DNA of 64,000 nucleotides, from NCBI RefSeq assembly GCF_006716065.1, contig NZ_VFOL01000001.1, positions 3,100,001 to 3,164,000 of the forward strand, read 5' to 3'. The notes under the pieces were generated by a model. The model made no database searches, was not told the origin of the DNA, and saw only the letters and a list, made by a program, of their open reading frames with translations. This stretch comes from Salinispora arenicola (lineage in GTDB: Bacteria; Actinomycetota; Actinomycetes; Mycobacteriales; Micromonosporaceae). Both the position numbers and the translations under genes were made by a program. This document shows positions 1-8,124 of this stretch, in pieces. Numbering within the stretch: the first letter of the stretch is position 1; each line of letters opens with the position of its first letter.

Positions 1-862
1 CCGGTCGCCGGTTGGGGTTTGGCGGCTGGGCCGCGTACCGGCCGGGGTGGTGGCCCGGTCCGGGCGCCGCGTCCCGGTGCGGGCTGGGCGCATCGCGCCC
101 GGCGGGGTGGCCGGAGCCGGCCGGATGCCGTCGCGGGTACGGGTTGACGTCCCCGTCGCGCGTCGCCCCGCTCCAGTCCGGCTTTGAGCGGCCGTCACCG
201 CTGAGGGGCGGCTCACCGGGGCGTCCACGATCCGGGCCGCCGGGCCGCCCCCACGGGTAGCGCGTCCCGGGCGGCGGCTCCCCGGCATCTCGGCCGAAGG
301 CGTAGCGGTCATGCCCCCGGGGCAGTTCCTCGTCCGGTTCGGGTAGCCAGCCCGGTTCCGGGTGCCGGGCGGGGGAGACCGGCTGATCCCGCCCGCCGGA
401 CTCGTGCCGTGGGCGCCGGTCGTCGTACCGGCCGTGGGGCGCGTAACGACCGCGCCCGGTCTCGTCCCGGTTGCCCCGTTCCCAGGGGGGCTCGCCGCCG
501 CGGGCGTTGAGCGGCTCCGGTCGGCGGCCCCGGTCGTCTACCCGGGGCAGCTCGCCCCGGCGGTACGTCTCGTCGTGGGGACGCCGGTACGTCTCGTCGT
601 CGTGACGTGCGCGGCGGTCGTCCTGTTCGTCCCAGGACCGGCCGACGTAGGTCCCGTCGGGGCGGGTCGGCGCGAGCGGGGGTATCTCGGCTCGGCCGAC
701 GACGGCAGCCCGCCCGCGCGGGGCGGGTCGTGGGGTGTGCTCGATACCGATGTCGCCGGGGTAGCGTTGGCCGGGGAACTGGGGACGCCACTCGTTGGTC
801 GGCTCGAACATCCAGGGCGGCTCGGCGGCATGATGCCATCGGTCACTGTAGCCGCGGTTCAT
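1..862 (-). CDS. Arg/Pro/Gly-rich hypothetical protein, C-terminus cut by window edge
   Basis: One minus-strand frame stays open from an ATG at 862 to the window edge, about 287 codons without a stop. The start reads MNRGYSDRWHHAAEPPWMFE. The protein is rich in Arg, Pro, Gly, Asp and Tyr, low in hydrophobic residues, and contains a short internal repeat (DETYRRPHDETYRRG, around residues 101-116). It therefore looks largely disordered. No domain, signal peptide or membrane segment is visible in the part present. The open frame in GC-rich DNA and the biased but protein-like composition favour a real gene over the overlapping plus-strand frames. Function unknown. Confidence 0.6.
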   Translation of the reverse strand, partial: MNRGYSDRWHHAAEPPWMFEPTNEWRPQFPGQRYPGDIGIEHTPRPAPRGRAAVVGRAEIPPLAPTRPDGTYVGRSWDEQDDRRARHDDETYRRPHDETYRRGELPRVDDRGRRPEPLNARGGEPPWERGNRDETGRGRYAPHGRYDDRRPRHESGGRDQPVSPARHPEPGWLPEPDEELPRGHDRYAFGRDAGEPPPGTRYPWGRPGGPDRGRPGEPPLSGDGRSKPDWSGATRDGDVNPYPRRHPAGSGHPAGRDAPSPHRDAAPGPGHHPGRYAAQPPNPNRRP

Positions 863-1549
863 CCGCGCGTCCCGTCGCCGGTCGGGACAACGGTGCTGCC
901 GTGACCCACACCTACTGGCGGGACTGCACGACCAAGGGGCGTACGTTCGCTTACAGGCGCGCTCCGATGACCGGCTCGCGTCCGCTCGCTCACGGCGATT
1001 GTCACCTCGTTGCACCTTGTCGCGCTGTGCGCCCGCCGGCCGGTAGCGCCTCGTCCGGCATGGCGTAGCTGCGGAGGAGGGTAGCGGCGTCGGCTTGGTC
1101 GCCGCCACCGTGACGCCCGTTGCGGACCTCAAACGTTATCCCATGTTCCGGATATTTGGGCTGTAATCGGATCAGTTTCGGCGGCAAGGAAGCTATCGGT
1201 AGCGCTCAGAAGGTCTACAGAGTGTGCACCTCGGGTATCAGCGTGCGCGGATGTCGCGCGGGCAGCCCGAGACAGCCGGAGGCGGCCGAGCGGGTGCCTG
1301 GTGGGACGGCACACTCGTCGAGTTCGTTGCCGAGAGGAACGCCGGCTACCGAGGAACGCCGGCTACCGAGGAACGCCGGCTACCGAGGAACGCCGGCTAC
1401 CGAGGAACGCCGGCTACCGAGGAACGCCGGCTAACGGGTGGCGTTGGCGCGTCGGGCCGCATTGGCGTTGACCCCGGTGCGGCGATCCGGTCGGTCGCCG
1501 CTCGGTCGGGAGCCAAAGGACCGCCGCCGGCTGTAGGCGGCGCGTGCCG
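863..1549. other. Gene-free stretch holding a tandem repeat
   Basis: No frame here has a convincing protein or a ribosome binding site. It contains a locally AT-richer patch around 1125-1200, which may carry the promoter of the minus-strand gene to its left, and the 17-bp tandem array at 1334-1435. Nothing else recognisable is seen. Confidence 0.5.
1334..1435. repeat. Six tandem copies of a 17-bp unit
   Basis: The unit GAGGAACGCCGGCTACC repeats head to tail from 1334. The first five copies are identical and the sixth differs by one base (GGCTAAC). Seventeen is not a multiple of three, so a single protein reading would cycle through all three frames. This argues for a non-coding array. Each unit has the palindromic core GCCGGC, so the cores recur every 17 bp. 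Confidence 0.95.
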
Positions 1550-2146
1550 TCAAACCGGGTCGCCGATGGCGACACGTGGTACCGGGGCACGCATCCGGCG
1601 GAAGGTGATCGATCGCATGATCGCGTAGAGGTAGAGCGAGCCCATTCGCTGCCCGGTGTTCGGAAAACGTTCCCGGACGAGCTTCTTGATCTTCCGTGAG
1701 ATCAGGATCGAGTCGATGATCAGAGCGAATGCGAGTGCCACCCACAGGATGTTGGAGGCGAGCCGGACCTCCGGCGGCATCGCCTGGTTCGAGCCGAGCA
1801 ACACGATCAGCGCGCCACCGAAGAACCAGGTCCCCACCGTGCGCCGGGAGTCGACCACGTTGCGGGCGAGCAGCCGCTCCGGCCCTCGGTCCCGGGGGCC
1901 GCCCTCGCGCCGGAACTCGGTGGCCGCCTCGGCCCGCAGCCGGCGTCGCTCCTCGCGTCGCTCCTGCTTGTTCAGCGGCTTCCCCGCTGCGGCGGGACGT
2001 CGCCCGACGCTGGGCCGCTTGGGCGTCTCGCGCCCCTTCGCCGGCGTGTAGCCCCGGGCTCGGGCGGCGGCGGGCTCCTCCTCGGGCGTCACCGGGGCGG
2101 TGGACTCGTCGAGCAGGTCAGCGGACTTGCGGCGAAACAGGGGCAC
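1550..2146 (-). CDS. DUF3043 family membrane protein
   Basis: A 198-residue protein of the actinobacterial DUF3043 family; its molecular role is unknown. The N-terminal half is charged and disordered, with a basic helix around residues 75-105 (KQERREERRRLRAEAATEFR). Two hydrophobic segments follow near residues 118-135 and 145-165, and then a short basic tail. The GTG at 2146 is chosen because it gives the family-like start VPLFRRKSADLL; the longer frame upstream has no such signature. It lies just downstream of murA on the same strand, 95 bp away. Confidence 0.8.
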   Translation of the reverse strand: MPLFRRKSADLLDESTAPVTPEEEPAAARARGYTPAKGRETPKRPSVGRRPAAAGKPLNKQERREERRRLRAEAATEFRREGGPRDRGPERLLARNVVDSRRTVGTWFFGGALIVLLGSNQAMPPEVRLASNILWVALAFALIIDSILISRKIKKLVRERFPNTGQRMGSLYLYAIMRSITFRRMRAPVPRVAIGDPV

Positions 2147-2241
2147 GCGGCAAGCGTAGCCAAACGCGGGCGCCCGGCGCACATCGCGGTGCACCGGGCG
2201 CTGACGTCAGGGGCTGGCGTTGCCGCCAGCGGTGGTATGCG

Positions 2242-3690
2242 TCACGGCCGCTCGACGTGCGCGCCCAGGTCGGCGAGCTTCGCCTCGAAGTCCTCGTAGC
2301 CGCGGTTGATCAGGTCGACGCCGTACACCCGGGAGGTGCCCTCGGCGGCGAGTGCCGCGATCAGATGGCTGAACCCTGCCCGCAGGTCGGGGATGACCAG
2401 ATCGGCGGCGTGCAGTTTGCTCGGCCCGGCGATAACCGCCGAGTGCTTGAAGTCGCGTCGGCCGAAGCGACACGGGGTGCCACCCAGGCAGTCCCGGTAG
2501 ATCTGGATGTTCGCGCCCATCGAGTTGAGGGCTTCGGTGTAGCCGAGCCGCTGCTCGTACACCGTCTCGTGGACGATCGACAGACCACGGGCCTGGGTCA
2601 GCGCCACGACCAAGGGTTGCTGCCAGTCGGTCATGAAACCCGGGTGTACGTCGGTCTCCAGTGCGACCGACTTCAGCTCCCCGCCCGGGTGCCAGAATCG
2701 GATGCCGCCCTCCTGGCCGGGATCGTTCAACCGGGGCGGGCGGGCATCGGTGACCTCGTACTCACCGCCGACCGAGCGGAAGATGTTGAGGAACGTCATC
2801 ATGTCGGCCTGCTCCGCGCCGAGCACCTCGACGTGACCACGGGTGGCGAGCGCGGCGGCGGCCCAACTGGCCGCCTCGATCCGGTCCGGGATCGGGCGGT
2901 GGGAGTAGCCGTGGAGCTTCGGCACACCCTGGATCTCGATCACCCGGTCGGTGTGCACCTTGATGATCGCGCCCATCTTCTGCAGGACACAGATCAGGTC
3001 GACGATCTCCGGTTCGACCGCCGCGTTGCGCAGCTCGGTGACACCCTCGGCCATCACGGCGGTCAGCAGCACCTGCTCGGTGGCGCCGACGCTCGGGTAG
3101 GGCAGAGCGAACTTGGTGCCGTGTAGTCCGTTCGGCGCCGACAGGTGCAGGCCCTCCGGCTGCTTGTCGACGGTCGCCCCGAACTCGCGCAGCGCCTGGA
3201 GGTGGAAGTCGATCGGGCGGGGGCCGATGTGGCAGCCGCCAAGATCGGGAATGAAGGCGTGGCCGAGCCGGTGCAGCAGCGGCCCGCAGAACAGGATCGG
3301 GATCCGGCTTGAGCCAGCGTGCACGTTGATCTGGTCGGTGCTGGCGCTCTCCACGTTGGCGGGGTCGAGGACCAGCGCGCCGTCCTCGTCGCCATCGGTG
3401 ACCTTGACTCCGTGTACCCCGAGCAGGCCGCGGACGACCTCGACGTCACGGATCTTCGGCAGGTCGTACAGCCGGCTCGGGCTGTCACCGAGCAGCGCGG
3501 CGACCATTGCCTTGGAGACCAGGTTCTTCGCGCCGCGTACGCGGATTCGCCCTTCCAGCGGGGTGCCTCCGTGTACGACCAGGACGTCGTCGGTCAACGC
3601 AACCTCCAGCGCGTCGAGTGGTGCCGGGTATCGGTGGGGTTGGATGTCCTGCGATCCGCGGTGGTAGGGGTCGGTAACCGGGACACCCAC
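2242..3690 (-). CDS. murA: UDP-N-acetylglucosamine 1-carboxyvinyltransferase (MurA)
   Basis: Cytoplasmic enzyme of the first committed step of peptidoglycan synthesis: it transfers enolpyruvate from PEP to UDP-GlcNAc. The two-lobed EPSP-synthase-type fold is visible throughout, starting with RIRVRGAKNLVSKAMVAALL. The active-site loop reads GGCHIGPRPIDFH and so keeps the catalytic cysteine that fosfomycin alkylates in sensitive enzymes; mycobacterial MurA has Asp there. At 482 residues it is about 60 longer than E. coli MurA, mostly through an N-terminal extension. The GTG at 3690 is the only plausible start found, but its ribosome site is weak. Confidence 0.93.
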   Translation of the reverse strand: MGVPVTDPYHRGSQDIQPHRYPAPLDALEVALTDDVLVVHGGTPLEGRIRVRGAKNLVSKAMVAALLGDSPSRLYDLPKIRDVEVVRGLLGVHGVKVTDGDEDGALVLDPANVESASTDQINVHAGSSRIPILFCGPLLHRLGHAFIPDLGGCHIGPRPIDFHLQALREFGATVDKQPEGLHLSAPNGLHGTKFALPYPSVGATEQVLLTAVMAEGVTELRNAAVEPEIVDLICVLQKMGAIIKVHTDRVIEIQGVPKLHGYSHRPIPDRIEAASWAAAALATRGHVEVLGAEQADMMTFLNIFRSVGGEYEVTDARPPRLNDPGQEGGIRFWHPGGELKSVALETDVHPGFMTDWQQPLVVALTQARGLSIVHETVYEQRLGYTEALNSMGANIQIYRDCLGGTPCRFGRRDFKHSAVIAGPSKLHAADLVIPDLRAGFSHLIAALAAEGTSRVYGVDLINRGYEDFEAKLADLGAHVERP

Positions 3691-3809
3691 GTGTCGTCGC
3701 CCAGGGCAGCATAGCCCTCCGTGACTGAGGCGGACTCGGTCAGATCGACCCCCGGCGGCATCTATCGGCGTTCTGGTACTTTTCGCACCAGGGGCGTTAC
3801 GGACAGTGT

Positions 3810-5009
3810 TCAGGCTCTACTGGGTGAGCGGCTGTCCGTTCCCGGTAGGGCGAGCATCCGGTCCAGCGCTGCCCGGGCCTGGTGCGCGGTGTCCGCGTCC
3901 ACCGTGATCTGGTTGACCACCCGGCCGGCGACCAACTCCTCCAGCGCCCACACCAGATGGGGCAGGTCGATGCGGTTCATCGTCGAGCAGTAGCAGACCG
4001 CCCGGTCCAGGAACATGACTTGTTTGTCCGGGTTGGCCAGTGCCAGCCGGCGCACCAGGTTCAGCTCCGTGCCCACCGCCCAGGCCGAGCCGGCCGGCGC
4101 CGCCTCGATGGTCTTGATGATGTATTCCGTGGATCCGACGAAGTCGGCCGCCCGGATCACCTCGTGCCGGCACTCCGGGTGCGCCAGCACGTTGACGCCC
4201 GGCACCCGCTCGCGTACGTCGTTGACGCTGTCGAGGGTGAATCGGCCGTGCACCGAGCAGTGCCCGCGCCAGAGGATCATCCGGGCGTCGCGGAGCTGCT
4301 CGGCCGTGAGCCCGCCGTTCGGCTTGTGCGGGTCGTACAGCACGCAGTCGTCCAGCGAGAGCCCCAACTCCAGCACGGCGGTGTTCCGGCCCAGGTGCTG
4401 GTCGGGGAGGAAGAGCACGCGCTCACCCTGCTGGTACGCCCACTCCAGCGCCCGCTTGGCGTTCGACGAGGTGCAGACGACGCCGCTGTGGCGGCCGACG
4501 AACCCCTTGATGTCCGCCGAGGAGTTCATGTAGGTGACCGGGACGGTGCCTTCGGCGAGGTCGAGGTCGGCCAGCACCTCCCAGGCGGTCTCGACCTGTG
4601 AGAGCACCGCCATGTCCGCCATCGAGCAACCGGCGGCCAGGTCGGGCAGGACCACACGCTGCTGGTCCGAGGTGAGAATGTCGGCGCTCTCGGCCATGAA
4701 GTGCACACCGCAGAAGACGATGAACTCCGCGTTCGGCCGGGCCGCGGCCTCCCGGGCCAGCTTGAACGAGTCGCCGGTCACGTCGGCGAACTGGATTACC
4801 TCGTCGCGTTGGTAGTGGTGGCCCAGCACGAAGACCCGGTCGCCCAGCCGCGCCTTTGCCGCCGCCGCCCGAGCCACCAGCTCGGGGTCGCTCGGCGCCG
4901 GCAGGTCGCCGGGACACTCGACGCCCTTCTCGGCAGTCGGATCGCTGCCCCGACCGAGCAGGAGCAGCGCGGTGGCGGTTGCGGAAGGCTCAACCCAGGT
5001 TGACGTCAC
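3810..5009 (-). CDS. nadA: Quinolinate synthase NadA
   Basis: Condenses iminoaspartate with dihydroxyacetone phosphate to quinolinate in de novo NAD synthesis, using a [4Fe-4S] cluster. The three ligand regions are visible: FCGVHFMAES, RGHCSVHGRF and CYCSTMNRIDLPHLVWALEE. The early GHHYQRDEV and the TYMNSSADIKG motif are also typical. The start is placed at GTG 5009 (VTSTWVEPSATAT), giving 399 residues. The open frame continues upstream, but that part overlaps the divergent glycerate kinase gene and is not NadA-like. nadB and nadC are not in the window. Confidence 0.94.
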   Translation of the reverse strand: MTSTWVEPSATATALLLLGRGSDPTAEKGVECPGDLPAPSDPELVARAAAAKARLGDRVFVLGHHYQRDEVIQFADVTGDSFKLAREAAARPNAEFIVFCGVHFMAESADILTSDQQRVVLPDLAAGCSMADMAVLSQVETAWEVLADLDLAEGTVPVTYMNSSADIKGFVGRHSGVVCTSSNAKRALEWAYQQGERVLFLPDQHLGRNTAVLELGLSLDDCVLYDPHKPNGGLTAEQLRDARMILWRGHCSVHGRFTLDSVNDVRERVPGVNVLAHPECRHEVIRAADFVGSTEYIIKTIEAAPAGSAWAVGTELNLVRRLALANPDKQVMFLDRAVCYCSTMNRIDLPHLVWALEELVAGRVVNQITVDADTAHQARAALDRMLALPGTDSRSPSRA

Positions 5010-5076
5010 GCCCCTATGGTTCCACAGGGCGGGCGCGTCGCGACCCTCGGCGGTGTGTGCTGCCACACTGCTCGGC

Positions 5077-6213
5077 ATGCGTGTGCTGCTGTGCCCGGAC
5101 AAGTTCGCCGGCACGCTGTCGGCCCCGGACGTGGCGGCCGCCGTAGCCGATGGCTGGCGATCGGTGGCGGACGGCGACGAGCTGCTCGTCCGCCCCCTCG
5201 CCGACGGTGGTCCCGGGTTCCTGGACGTGTTGGCCCGTGCGCTGGAGGCCCGCCGGGTGCCGGTGTCGACCGTCGATCCCCTCGGCCGCCCGACGGCCGG
5301 TGAGATTCTGCTCACCCCGGCCGGCACCGGGTACGTGGAGAGCGCCCAGGCGTGCGGTCTGCACCTGCTCACCCCGACCGAGCGTGACCCGAGGCGCACC
5401 ACCTCCTACGGGCTGGGGCTACTGGTGGCCGCCGCCATCGAGTGCGGTGCTCAGGAGGTGGTGATCGGGCTCGGTGGCTCGGCCACCAACGACGCCGGGG
5501 CGGGCATGCTCGCCGCCCTCGGCGTGACGCCGCTAGACAGCGTCGGCACTGCCCTGCCCCTTGGGGGAGCGGCGTTGACCGCGGTCGCGGCGCTGGACGG
5601 GGCGCCCCGGCTGCGGGCGGCCCGGCTGGTGGCCGCCACGGACGTGGACAACCCCCTGCTCGGGCTGTATGGGGCGAGTAGTGTCTTCGGCCCGCAGAAG
5701 GGCGCCGACCGGGCGGACGTGCTGCTGCTCGACGCGGCGCTGGAACGCTTCGCCGCGGTGCTCCAGCGGGACCTGCCCGGCTGCCCGGACAGCCTGGGTA
5801 CCCGGCCCGGTGGCGGTGCGGCCGGCGGGCTGGGCGCGGCGATCCTCGCCCTCGGCGGTCGGTGCGAGTCGGGCATCGGCCTGGTCACCCGCGCTGTCGG
5901 GTTGGACGCCGCGCTGGAAACGGTCGACCTGGTCATCACCGGTGAGGGTTCGTTTGATCACCAGTCGCTGCGCGGCAAGGTGGTCGCCGGGGTAGCCGGT
6001 GCCGCCCGGGACCGAGGCGTGCCCTGCGTGGTGGTGGCGGGCCGGGTGGACACGGGCCGGCGGGAGGCCGCCGCGGCGGGAGTTACCGAGGCACACAGCC
6101 TCGTCGAGCACTACGGCGGGGAGGAACACGGTGGGACCGAGGCGGCGATGGGCCGGCCGGCTGAGGGCCTGCGGGCCCTGGCGGCCCGGCTGGCCGGGCA
6201 GTGGAGTCGTTGA
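5077..6213 (+). CDS. Glycerate kinase (GlxK/GarK family)
   Basis: Phosphorylates glycerate to 2-phosphoglycerate. Family signatures run through the 378 residues: DKFAGTLSAPDVAAAVADGW at the N-terminus, VIGLGGSATNDAGAGMLAAL near residue 130, and GEGSFDHQSLRGKV near residue 290. The ATG at 5077 begins MRVLLCPDKFAG, the normal N-terminus; the frame extends upstream but only into the divergent nadA promoter. The 67-bp gap to the nadA start must hold both promoters. Confidence 0.9.
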   Translation: MRVLLCPDKFAGTLSAPDVAAAVADGWRSVADGDELLVRPLADGGPGFLDVLARALEARRVPVSTVDPLGRPTAGEILLTPAGTGYVESAQACGLHLLTPTERDPRRTTSYGLGLLVAAAIECGAQEVVIGLGGSATNDAGAGMLAALGVTPLDSVGTALPLGGAALTAVAALDGAPRLRAARLVAATDVDNPLLGLYGASSVFGPQKGADRADVLLLDAALERFAAVLQRDLPGCPDSLGTRPGGGAAGGLGAAILALGGRCESGIGLVTRAVGLDAALETVDLVITGEGSFDHQSLRGKVVAGVAGAARDRGVPCVVVAGRVDTGRREAAAAGVTEAHSLVEHYGGEEHGGTEAAMGRPAEGLRALAARLAGQWSR

Positions 6214-6353
6214 TCGGTTCGGTGCGGGCCCCGTCACCTGGGTGACCCGCTGGCGGGCGGCCTACAATCGGAAGTCGGACCGCAGTGGGAATCGTTGACC
6301 GACGGTGGCGTTGGCTACGACGACCACACCGTACGCGTGCAGGGAGATTCCAC

Positions 6354-6716
6354 GTGACCACGCCAGCGCAGACCGAGTCGACCGAGGCCCCCACGACCGT
6401 CGTCCTCACCGACGTCGCGGCGCAGAAGGTCAAGGCTCTGATCGAGCAGGAGGGCCGTGACGATCTGCGGCTCCGGGTCGCGGTGCAGCCGGGTGGCTGC
6501 TCCGGCCTGCGGTACCAACTCTTCTTCGACGAGCGGTCGCTCGATGGTGACGTCGTCACCGACTTCGGCGGCGTGGAGGTCGTCGTGGACCGGATGAGCG
6601 CCCCCTACCTGGGCGGCGCCACCATCGATTTCGCCGACCGCATCGACGCCCAGGGCTTCACGATCGACAACCCGAACGCGGGTAACTCCTGCGCCTGCGG
6701 CGACTCGTTCAGCTGA
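6354..6716 (+). CDS. erpA: Iron-sulfur cluster carrier, A-type (ErpA/IscA family)
   Basis: A 120-residue A-type carrier that delivers Fe-S clusters to target enzymes. The three conserved cysteines are present: GGCSGLRYQLFF and the C-terminal NSCACGDSF. The GTG at 6354 has an AGGGAG ribosome site 7 bases upstream and gives VTTPAQTEST. The genes nearby include NadA, which needs an Fe-S cluster, and a cysteine desulfurase 1.4 kb downstream. M. tuberculosis has the same neighbour order (erpA-like gene beside a glycerate kinase). Confidence 0.93.
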   Translation: MTTPAQTESTEAPTTVVLTDVAAQKVKALIEQEGRDDLRLRVAVQPGGCSGLRYQLFFDERSLDGDVVTDFGGVEVVVDRMSAPYLGGATIDFADRIDAQGFTIDNPNAGNSCACGDSFS

Positions 6717-6746
6717 CGGGTTCCTGGCGGGGCCGGTTCCCATGTG

Positions 6747-6775
6747 CGGGCCGGTCCCGCGGCGGAGCCGGCCCG
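6747..6775 (+). terminator. Hairpin after the ErpA gene
   Basis: Arms CGGGCCGG (6747-6754) and CCGGCCCG (6768-6775) pair perfectly across a 13-base loop, 30 bases after the erpA stop. There is no U-tract, as is usual for actinobacterial hairpin terminators. Confidence 0.5.
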
Positions 6776-6882
6776 TCGGTGGGGGTACGGGAAGATGACG
6801 ATGGTTCAGTCGACCGGTTACCTCGGGGTATCCGGAGCGGTAGGCTGACCGACACCCCACTCCCGACACCCCAAGGGATGAC

Positions 6883-7860
6883 ATGAAGATCGCCGTGACC
6901 GGCTCGATCGCGACTGACCACCTGATGAGCTTCCCCGGCCGATTCGCCGAGCAGTTCATCGCCGACCAGCTAGACAAGGTGTCGCTCTCCTTCCTGGTGG
7001 ACGACCTTGTGCTTCGACGGGGCGGGGTGGCCGCCAACATCGCCTTCGGCATGGGCCAGCTCGGCCTGCGCCCGGTCCTGGTGGGCGCGGTGGGCGCCGA
7101 CTTCGCCGACTATCGCTCCTGGCTGGAGCGGCACGGCGTCGACTGCGAGTCGGTGCATGTCAGCGAGATCGCCCACACCGCCCGCTTCGTCTGCACCACC
7201 GATACCGAGATGTGTCAGATCGCCTCCTTCTATGCGGGCGCGATGAGCGAGGCGCGCAACATCGAGTTGGAGCCGATTTCCCGCCGTGCCGGCGGCCTCG
7301 ACCTGGTGCTGGTCGGCGCCAACGACCCGGAGGCGATGCTGCGCCACTCCACCGAGTGCCGGGAGCGGGGGTACGCGTTCGCTGCTGATCCCTCCCAGCA
7401 GCTCGCCCGGATGCCCGGCGAGGAGGTCGTCACGCTGATCGAGGGCGCCGACTACCTGATGACCAACGAGTACGAGAAGTCGCTGCTCCAGAGCAAGGCC
7501 AGCCTCAGCGACGAGCAGCTGCTCGACTTGGTCAAGGTGCGGGTAACCACCTTGGGTAAGCAGGGTGTGGAAATCGCCGGACGGGGATTCGACCCGATTC
7601 ACGTACCGATCGCCCGGGAGATCCGCGCCGTCGACCCGACCGGAGTCGGCGACGGGTTCCGGGCGGGCTTCTTCACCGCGCTCTCCTGGGGCCTCGGACT
7701 GGAGCGGGCTGCCCAGGTCGGCTCGCTACTGGCCACCCACGCGCTGGAGACAGTCGGCACCCAAGAATACCAGATCCGCAACGACCTGTTCGTCAAGCGA
7801 CTCGGCGAGTCGTACGGTGACGCGGCCGCCGACGACATCCGCCCACACCTGATTCCGTGA
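6883..7860 (+). CDS. PfkB-family carbohydrate/adenosine kinase (CbhK/AdoK type)
   Basis: Ribokinase-fold kinase of 325 residues. The N-terminal MKIAVTGSIATDHLMSFPG, the glycine pair RRGGVAANIAFGMGQLG, and the C-terminal signature DPTGVGDGFRAGF with its catalytic Asp are all present. Its position between an ErpA gene and the ctaC-ctaF oxidase genes matches that of the mycobacterial adenosine kinase AdoK (Rv2202c, once called CbhK). An adenosine or related substrate is therefore likely, but the substrate cannot be read from motifs. It has its own promoter region after the erpA hairpin and ends at a bidirectional terminator. Confidence 0.85.
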   Translation: MKIAVTGSIATDHLMSFPGRFAEQFIADQLDKVSLSFLVDDLVLRRGGVAANIAFGMGQLGLRPVLVGAVGADFADYRSWLERHGVDCESVHVSEIAHTARFVCTTDTEMCQIASFYAGAMSEARNIELEPISRRAGGLDLVLVGANDPEAMLRHSTECRERGYAFAADPSQQLARMPGEEVVTLIEGADYLMTNEYEKSLLQSKASLSDEQLLDLVKVRVTTLGKQGVEIAGRGFDPIHVPIAREIRAVDPTGVGDGFRAGFFTALSWGLGLERAAQVGSLLATHALETVGTQEYQIRNDLFVKRLGESYGDAAADDIRPHLIP

Positions 7861-7862
7861 CC

Positions 7863-7906
7863 CCGTCGTCGCTGACCCCCCGCCGGCGGGGGGTCAGCGA
7901 CGACGG
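7863..7906. terminator. Perfect 44-nt palindrome between convergent genes
   Basis: Two 22-base arms with no spacer, 7863-7884 and 7885-7906, are exact reverse complements (core CCCCCCGCCGGCGGGGGG). It starts 3 bases after the kinase stop and covers the last 13 bases of the convergent TusA-like gene. It can act as terminator in both directions. Confidence 0.85.
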
Positions 7907-8124
7907 CGAACGTCGTATCCCGGACCGTCGGGTCCGTCAACCTGACCCACGAACTCCTGGTCCCGAAGCCGGCACCAGGCAGGTATGTCCACCGCAGCCG
8001 CGGGATCATCGGCCAGCACCCGGACGAGGGCGCCCACCGGCAACTCGGGTAGGCGTCGGGCCAGCGTGATCACCGGTAGCGGGCAGCGCTGCCCCCGACA
8101 GTCGATCACCTCAGGCGTCGTCAC
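7894..8124 (-). CDS. TusA/SirA-like sulfur carrier protein
   Basis: A 76-residue TusA-fold protein. The hallmark CPxP motif is present near the N-terminus (RGQRCPLPVITLARRL), and its cysteine would carry persulfide sulfur. The start ATG overlaps the stop of the upstream cysteine desulfurase gene by 4 bases (8121-8124), so the two are translationally coupled. That pairing suggests the desulfurase loads sulfur onto this protein. The acceptor pathway (tRNA thiolation, molybdopterin or Fe-S assembly) is not shown by the sequence. Confidence 0.85.
   Translation of the reverse strand: MTTPEVIDCRGQRCPLPVITLARRLPELPVGALVRVLADDPAAAVDIPAWCRLRDQEFVGQVDGPDGPGYDVRRRR

Noticed and set aside
12..904. Three plus- and minus-strand frames overlapping the left-edge gene
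   Set aside because: The continuous minus-strand frame without stops has the more protein-like composition. The others are Arg/Pro/Gly shadows.
1002..1187. 61-codon minus-strand open frame in the left intergenic region
   Set aside because: No ribosome site, no recognisable sequence, and it ends in ordinary GC-rich shadow composition.
1334..1435. Tandem array as a CRISPR
   Set aside because: Copies are directly adjacent with no spacers and the unit is too short; no cas genes nearby.
1120..1628. Plus-strand frames reading through the 17-bp tandem array as a repeat protein
   Set aside because: The 17-base period shifts frame each copy and no start signal exists. The apparent repeat protein is a by-product of the DNA repeat.
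1729..3126. 465-codon plus-strand open frame opposite murA
   Set aside because: Composition is that of an antisense shadow; murA on the other strand is unmistakable.
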